Assembly: GCA_964007475.1 (NCBI GenBank)
Contig: OZ023273.1
Span: 135,381,308-135,445,307, forward strand
DNA: 64,000 bases
From: Hybos culiciformis
Lineage: Eukaryota; Arthropoda; Insecta; Diptera; Hybotidae
Reading direction: 5' to 3'
In this document: in pieces, positions 59,601-64,000 of the stretch
Numbering within the stretch: position 1 is the first letter of the stretch
Layout: each line of letters begins with the position of its first letter
Program-made: the position numbers and the translations under genes
The notes under the pieces: generated by a model
Seen by the model: only the letters and a program-made list of their open reading frames with translations
What the model was told of the DNA's origin: nothing
The model's database searches: none

Positions 59601-62600
59601 AACAATGAATTCAAAATACAATGTGAAAACCAAAGGTCATTAAAAACTTTATTAGAAAATTATATAGAACTTTCAAATGGTCATAAAATTAATGTAAATG
59701 ATGTAATTGTATGGTACAAAATATTAAATCAGATCTATTCGCTTTAGAAATTAAGATTAAATTAAAAGAAAATTAATTTAAAAACTAAAAATAATATAAT
59801 AAAGTCATTTAGAACATCGAAAAAAAAAATTATTTTGTTCAATCTGTCTGTGAAATTTTCCAAAGAATAGAATAGAAAAATTATTATGTTTTCTATTCAT
59901 TGTATATGTTTTTTATCTCATATAATACAATTGGGTATCGTTAAATCAAAATATAAAAATTTATTTAAATATTTAATTCGTGTCGTAAAATAATAATTTT
60001 TTCATAGTTATTCTGCATCTATTTAAATTTTCTATATTAAAAACAGCCAGCCTTTCATTAAAGTACATTATATTCTTTCCTTAAGGTATACGATATACAT
60101 ACACGATAATAAAAAAAACACTTCATAAATAGAAAAGTCATAATATTATATATTATTTATTAAAACAAAATATGGTCGTTGACTTTGTAAATAAATACTA
60201 CACAAACACAAATAGATTCATATTCGTAAAAGTGGTTCTTGAAATTATTTTATGAATGAAATTATAAATATAATAAGTTATGCTGAGAAATGTAAATAAT
60301 ATAAATTTATTGTACCATAAAATAAAACACATTTCACAGCTACCATTAAAATTATCTAATAAAAATCTAATTAAAGATAATAATACAGAATCATCGAAAT
60401 GGAAAAGTATTTAAAAAAAAGAAAAAGTAAATCAAAAAATTCTTTAAAAATATTTATATAATTTTAATATTATTGTTTCAACTTTCAGTATTGGCTTGAA
60501 ATTTTTAAAATTCTCAATAAAAATAAAATAATACAAATGGGAAGATTATTTTTTCATAAAGGAAAATAAAAAATATTGCAGACTAAACTTTTGAGTGCTA
60601 TTTACAATCATATACATATAAATATATATAAAAATAAAACATAAGTACCTATTTTACAATTATTTTAAAAAATAAATACTATTTATGAAAATAATTTTAA
60701 AATTATCTTTCCAATAAAAAATGTCAAAAAAAAGAAGAAACTAACCAAAATGTTCTCTTTTATCATTTGCAGTAATGCGGAGGTATATTGAATAAGCTTT
60801 CGTTACTGTTGAAAATAGTATAGTTCATAATGCGAAAAACGCAAATAAAGTAAAAATTATGATTTCGTTTATATTCTTGATTTTCAATTAAATAATATTT
60901 AGCTCTAAGCAGTGTTATTAATTTTGAATAACCTGAACATTACAAACCCCCACAACGAACTACAATCTTAAAAATTATAAAATTAAATATCTGATATGAT
61001 TTGAATTCGTGTACAGAGTGAAAAGCTTAAACTTATTTCTACATGGTTCTGATTTTATTTCCCTATAAGTTTTCAGTTTATATAAAATAAAAAAGTTACA
61101 ATTTTAATTCGTTTTTAAATTTTATTTGCTATGTTATTCATTTCCAAAAATAAAAAGAAATAAAAACGCATAGAATGCATTCTAAGGACAATGGCTATAT
61201 GTACGAGTGTATATATAAAAGAAATATGAGAATTTTTAAGTACGTATAATATTTTTCTATTATTTGTTTGCGAAAATTCTCTTTTCTTTATTATATGAAA
61301 ACAATAAAAAACATATAATAATTCCTATTGGTAATGGACTTTTCTTGTGTAAGATAAAAAAAATATTTTTCTTTGAAACGAGCTTTTTTTTATATAACCC
61401 TTTAAGAAAATAATGCAACTTGAAAACTTGAATTTTTTTTGTTCTTCCTAGAAACAATAAAAAAAATATTCTTTGTAATTTTTTATTTTATTTTTTTTAT
61501 GTTCGAAAACATAAATTTTCTCTACTATAGCAAAATATTATATGAAAACCAACGCGGTATAACACTTCCATATTTCTATATATAAATTTCTATGGAAATT
61601 AAGTTTTTATACAAAAAAAGATAAAAAGTTTGGGCATTATAAATTGTTTCTATCACGTGTTTTAGTTTTATTTAATTTTTTTTTTTTTTGGATTAAATTT
61701 GACTAGACTATGATTTTTCAAAATTCTCAGGTATTACAGATATTCTTATTTAAGAATTTTTATAACAAAAACATTGAATAAGTTAAAGCAGTGAAATATC
61801 TTTAATCACTAAAACAATTTTCGTAGTAAATTTTGCATTTAAAATCACTGGAGCATTATAAGTGGAGTAGTTATCGTTTTTATGGATATAGTTAGTGTGC
61901 TAAAATTTAGATTAAAATATGTTATCAATTGAAAATATATATAGTTTAAATATCTCGTTGGGCTTGTTATATGTTTTCTAATGTTGTGCGGCATATTTAA
62001 AAGATGAAAAATTACTTGGCACTTGTAATAGGGAACAGAAATTGGTTCGCTGTTCGTTTTTTGAATGTAGTTTTTACTATATAAACACTCATTTTCTCGA
62101 TACGCAGTTTACAGAAAATAATTCGACTTGTTTAGTTAGTATTATATTCTGAAAAACAAAACTCTCGTCATTTAATTTTATAAAAAGTAAAAGTCATATA
62201 TTCATTCATTCATTAGAGGTCGTTTATTTTAGACACAACTACTGAAAAATCACTACTTCAGTATTGACAATTAAGTTGTGCAGCTTGTGAATTTTTAAAA
62301 AAATTTTTATTCATAATAATTTTTTAATAATTAAATTAGTTCCATGTAAAAATCAAACAAATTTCCAGCTGGCCGAAAGAACCAAAAAAAAAAAACAGTA
62401 AAAATAAAATATAAAATATAACACAAATATTAACAATAGAAAATTGAATTCTTGAAAAAGAACATATGTTAAACATTAAATGATGTTCCGTAAACTTTTA
62501 TTCACTTTATATACCTGACTCTGGTTCTGGTATAATAGGAAATAATATATTATAAATGACAATTAAAAAAAATTCCAGTTTTGAAACATAATATTAATTA

Positions 62601-64000
62601 TGTATTTGCTTGGAATCTTAATTGAATACTTATACTTAATGTTAAGAAAACAAAAATATCGGTTCCGCTGCCAATGGGGTTGCAATGGACATATTACATT
62701 TCAAAAACTAATAAGAGTCTGTGGTCAAAGGAAATATTTTTTGGATTAAATAAATTTTTAATTCGTATTCCTAATTGTAGAAATGATCTAAAAGATTTTT
62801 ATAAAATTAATAATGATTAAGTCTTTTTTATTTCGGCTTAAAAATATTAAGTTAAAAAACGTATAATAATGCAAAGATTGACCCCTACCAGATCATTACG
62901 AATTGCTTGGTGAGACAAACTTCAAAAATAATTAAAATCAACATGTATCATTCTTATTTTAAAATACAACTTTCTTGTCGAGAAATTTTTATTTTATTTT
63001 AAAGGAAATTCATAGTTTTTTTTTTAACTTAGAAGATTTTTTTTTTATTTCCATAATATTTTCATGACTTCTTGTGGATTCTGTGTTTACAACATTGATT
63101 GACTTCAATGAATGCATAATATCGCGCGTGCTATGTATATTATAAACTGATGTATGTGTATAAAATTAAAAATTAATATTAATGTTGACACATTTGCTAT
63201 GATTTTAATTGTAATCGATATGAATTTTAGATAGATAATAATTTGCATAAAAATTATTGTACCAGCTACAAACATTATAATGTTTAAAAATAGTTTGGAA
63301 TTGTTGTAAATTCGAACAATTCGAACTCCAGGTTTTTTTCCATATGTAACATGATCAAATTACACAATGGCTTTAAATGTTTGAACGTTTATTTAACCTA
63401 TGTCAACAAAATGTCAAAAATTCATGGAACAAGTCATCAAATTTTCACAATTTTTTTGACACAAAAAATATTGATTTAATTAAAAGTCGATAATTTAAAT
63501 CAAGATAAATTTTATTAAACCTATGACGATAACCGATCTCTTAACCTTATTTCTCATTATCATAATAATTATTATTATTTTTTTATTATTATTATGAGTG
63601 TGACCGGGTTTATTAAATTATTATTTATGTTTAAAATTTGATAATACCTTTTTAATATTATTTATTATTTGGGTTTGATAAAAAAAATTGTTTGTTTTGA
63701 TATCGACCGCGCGCCGAAATTCTAAGAATACCTGCAAGTATAAGTTTACCACAATTTATTTTACATTAGATAATAAAAAGTCAATAAAATTAATACCGAA
63801 ATATTTAGAGATATATAATAAAATTTGAAATATCTAATCAACTATTTTGTAATTCAGTAAACATTACAAAATTATATATTGTGTATTAGGAGGTTTTATT
63901 TTTTTTCAATAAATATTTGAAGTAAACAAAATTATGTAATTTGTAAAAATAAAATTTATTGATTCAAGCGGCATGCGTTCGAATAGAAAATTTATTAGAA
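53612..64000. other. AT-rich region without recognised genes
   Basis: No exon, RNA gene or bounded mobile element was recognised. Small features are the 41-base-period repeat at 55315-55394, a short hairpin near 58230-58290 (AATCTGTCA/TGACAGATT) and ATT-rich microsatellite near 63560-63600. A 61-codon minus-strand frame at 56550-56365 is Ser/Ile/Leu-rich and unrecognised. Confidence 0.45.
55315..55394 (+). repeat. tandem repeat, period 41 bp
   Basis: Two copies of a 41-base unit containing CCAGTTGTGCAGAGACAAAA (starting at 55315 and 55356). Each copy itself carries two CCAGTTGT motifs, so it looks like a nested duplication. Confidence 0.8.

Overview
The window looks like an insect nuclear genome scaffold. 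It is extremely AT-rich and gene-poor, with spliced genes, introns with GT..AG ends, decayed DNA transposons, a tRNA-derived SINE and a 200-base N gap. A PDGF/VEGF-receptor-type (PVR-type) receptor tyrosine kinase and a long Gln/His/Asn-rich protein make an insect, possibly a fly, the best guess. The species cannot be fixed from sequence alone.

Two genes can be supported. (1) On the minus strand, a gene for a Gln-rich, probably nuclear protein has coding exons at 37429-37353, 36284-36224 and 27914-25783. Its reading frame joins cleanly through all three, giving about 757 residues. A GC-richer patch at about 45.2-45.6 kb, with a leader-like exon ending in a good donor, may be its promoter and 5' exon. 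(2) On the plus strand, thirteen exons (29066-35294) encode a 906-residue single-pass receptor tyrosine kinase. It has a signal peptide, about four Ig-like domains, one membrane helix, a split kinase domain and almost no C-terminal tail. All its splice phases agree. The whole receptor gene lies inside the 8.3-kb second coding intron of the minus-strand gene.

Layout. 1-9.3 kb: AT-rich noncoding DNA. 9.3-10.0 kb: a hAT element. 10.7-10.9 kb: a doubtful leader exon. 11.2-16.3 kb: a foldback repeat, a short diverged duplication, a 4.5-kb array of a 12-base GC-rich minisatellite and a 127-base-period duplication. 18.3-19.1 kb: a second hAT element with transposase remains. 19-25 kb: AT-rich, probably intergenic. 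25.4-37.5 kb: the nested gene pair, carrying a third hAT element in receptor intron 1, a TTAA-flanked MITE and a SINE. 38.2-38.9 kb: a long near-perfect hairpin, a TA-flanked MITE and a small tandem repeat. 39-64 kb: almost empty, except for the candidate promoter at 45.4 kb, a coding-like relic at 49.1-49.4 kb, the N gap at 53.4 kb and minor repeats.

The long open frames in the minisatellite (RPHF or AEVR repeats) come from a 12-base unit that has a stop in only one of its six frames. They are not annotated as genes. All exon models rest on frame, splice-site and domain reading by eye and have no transcript support.
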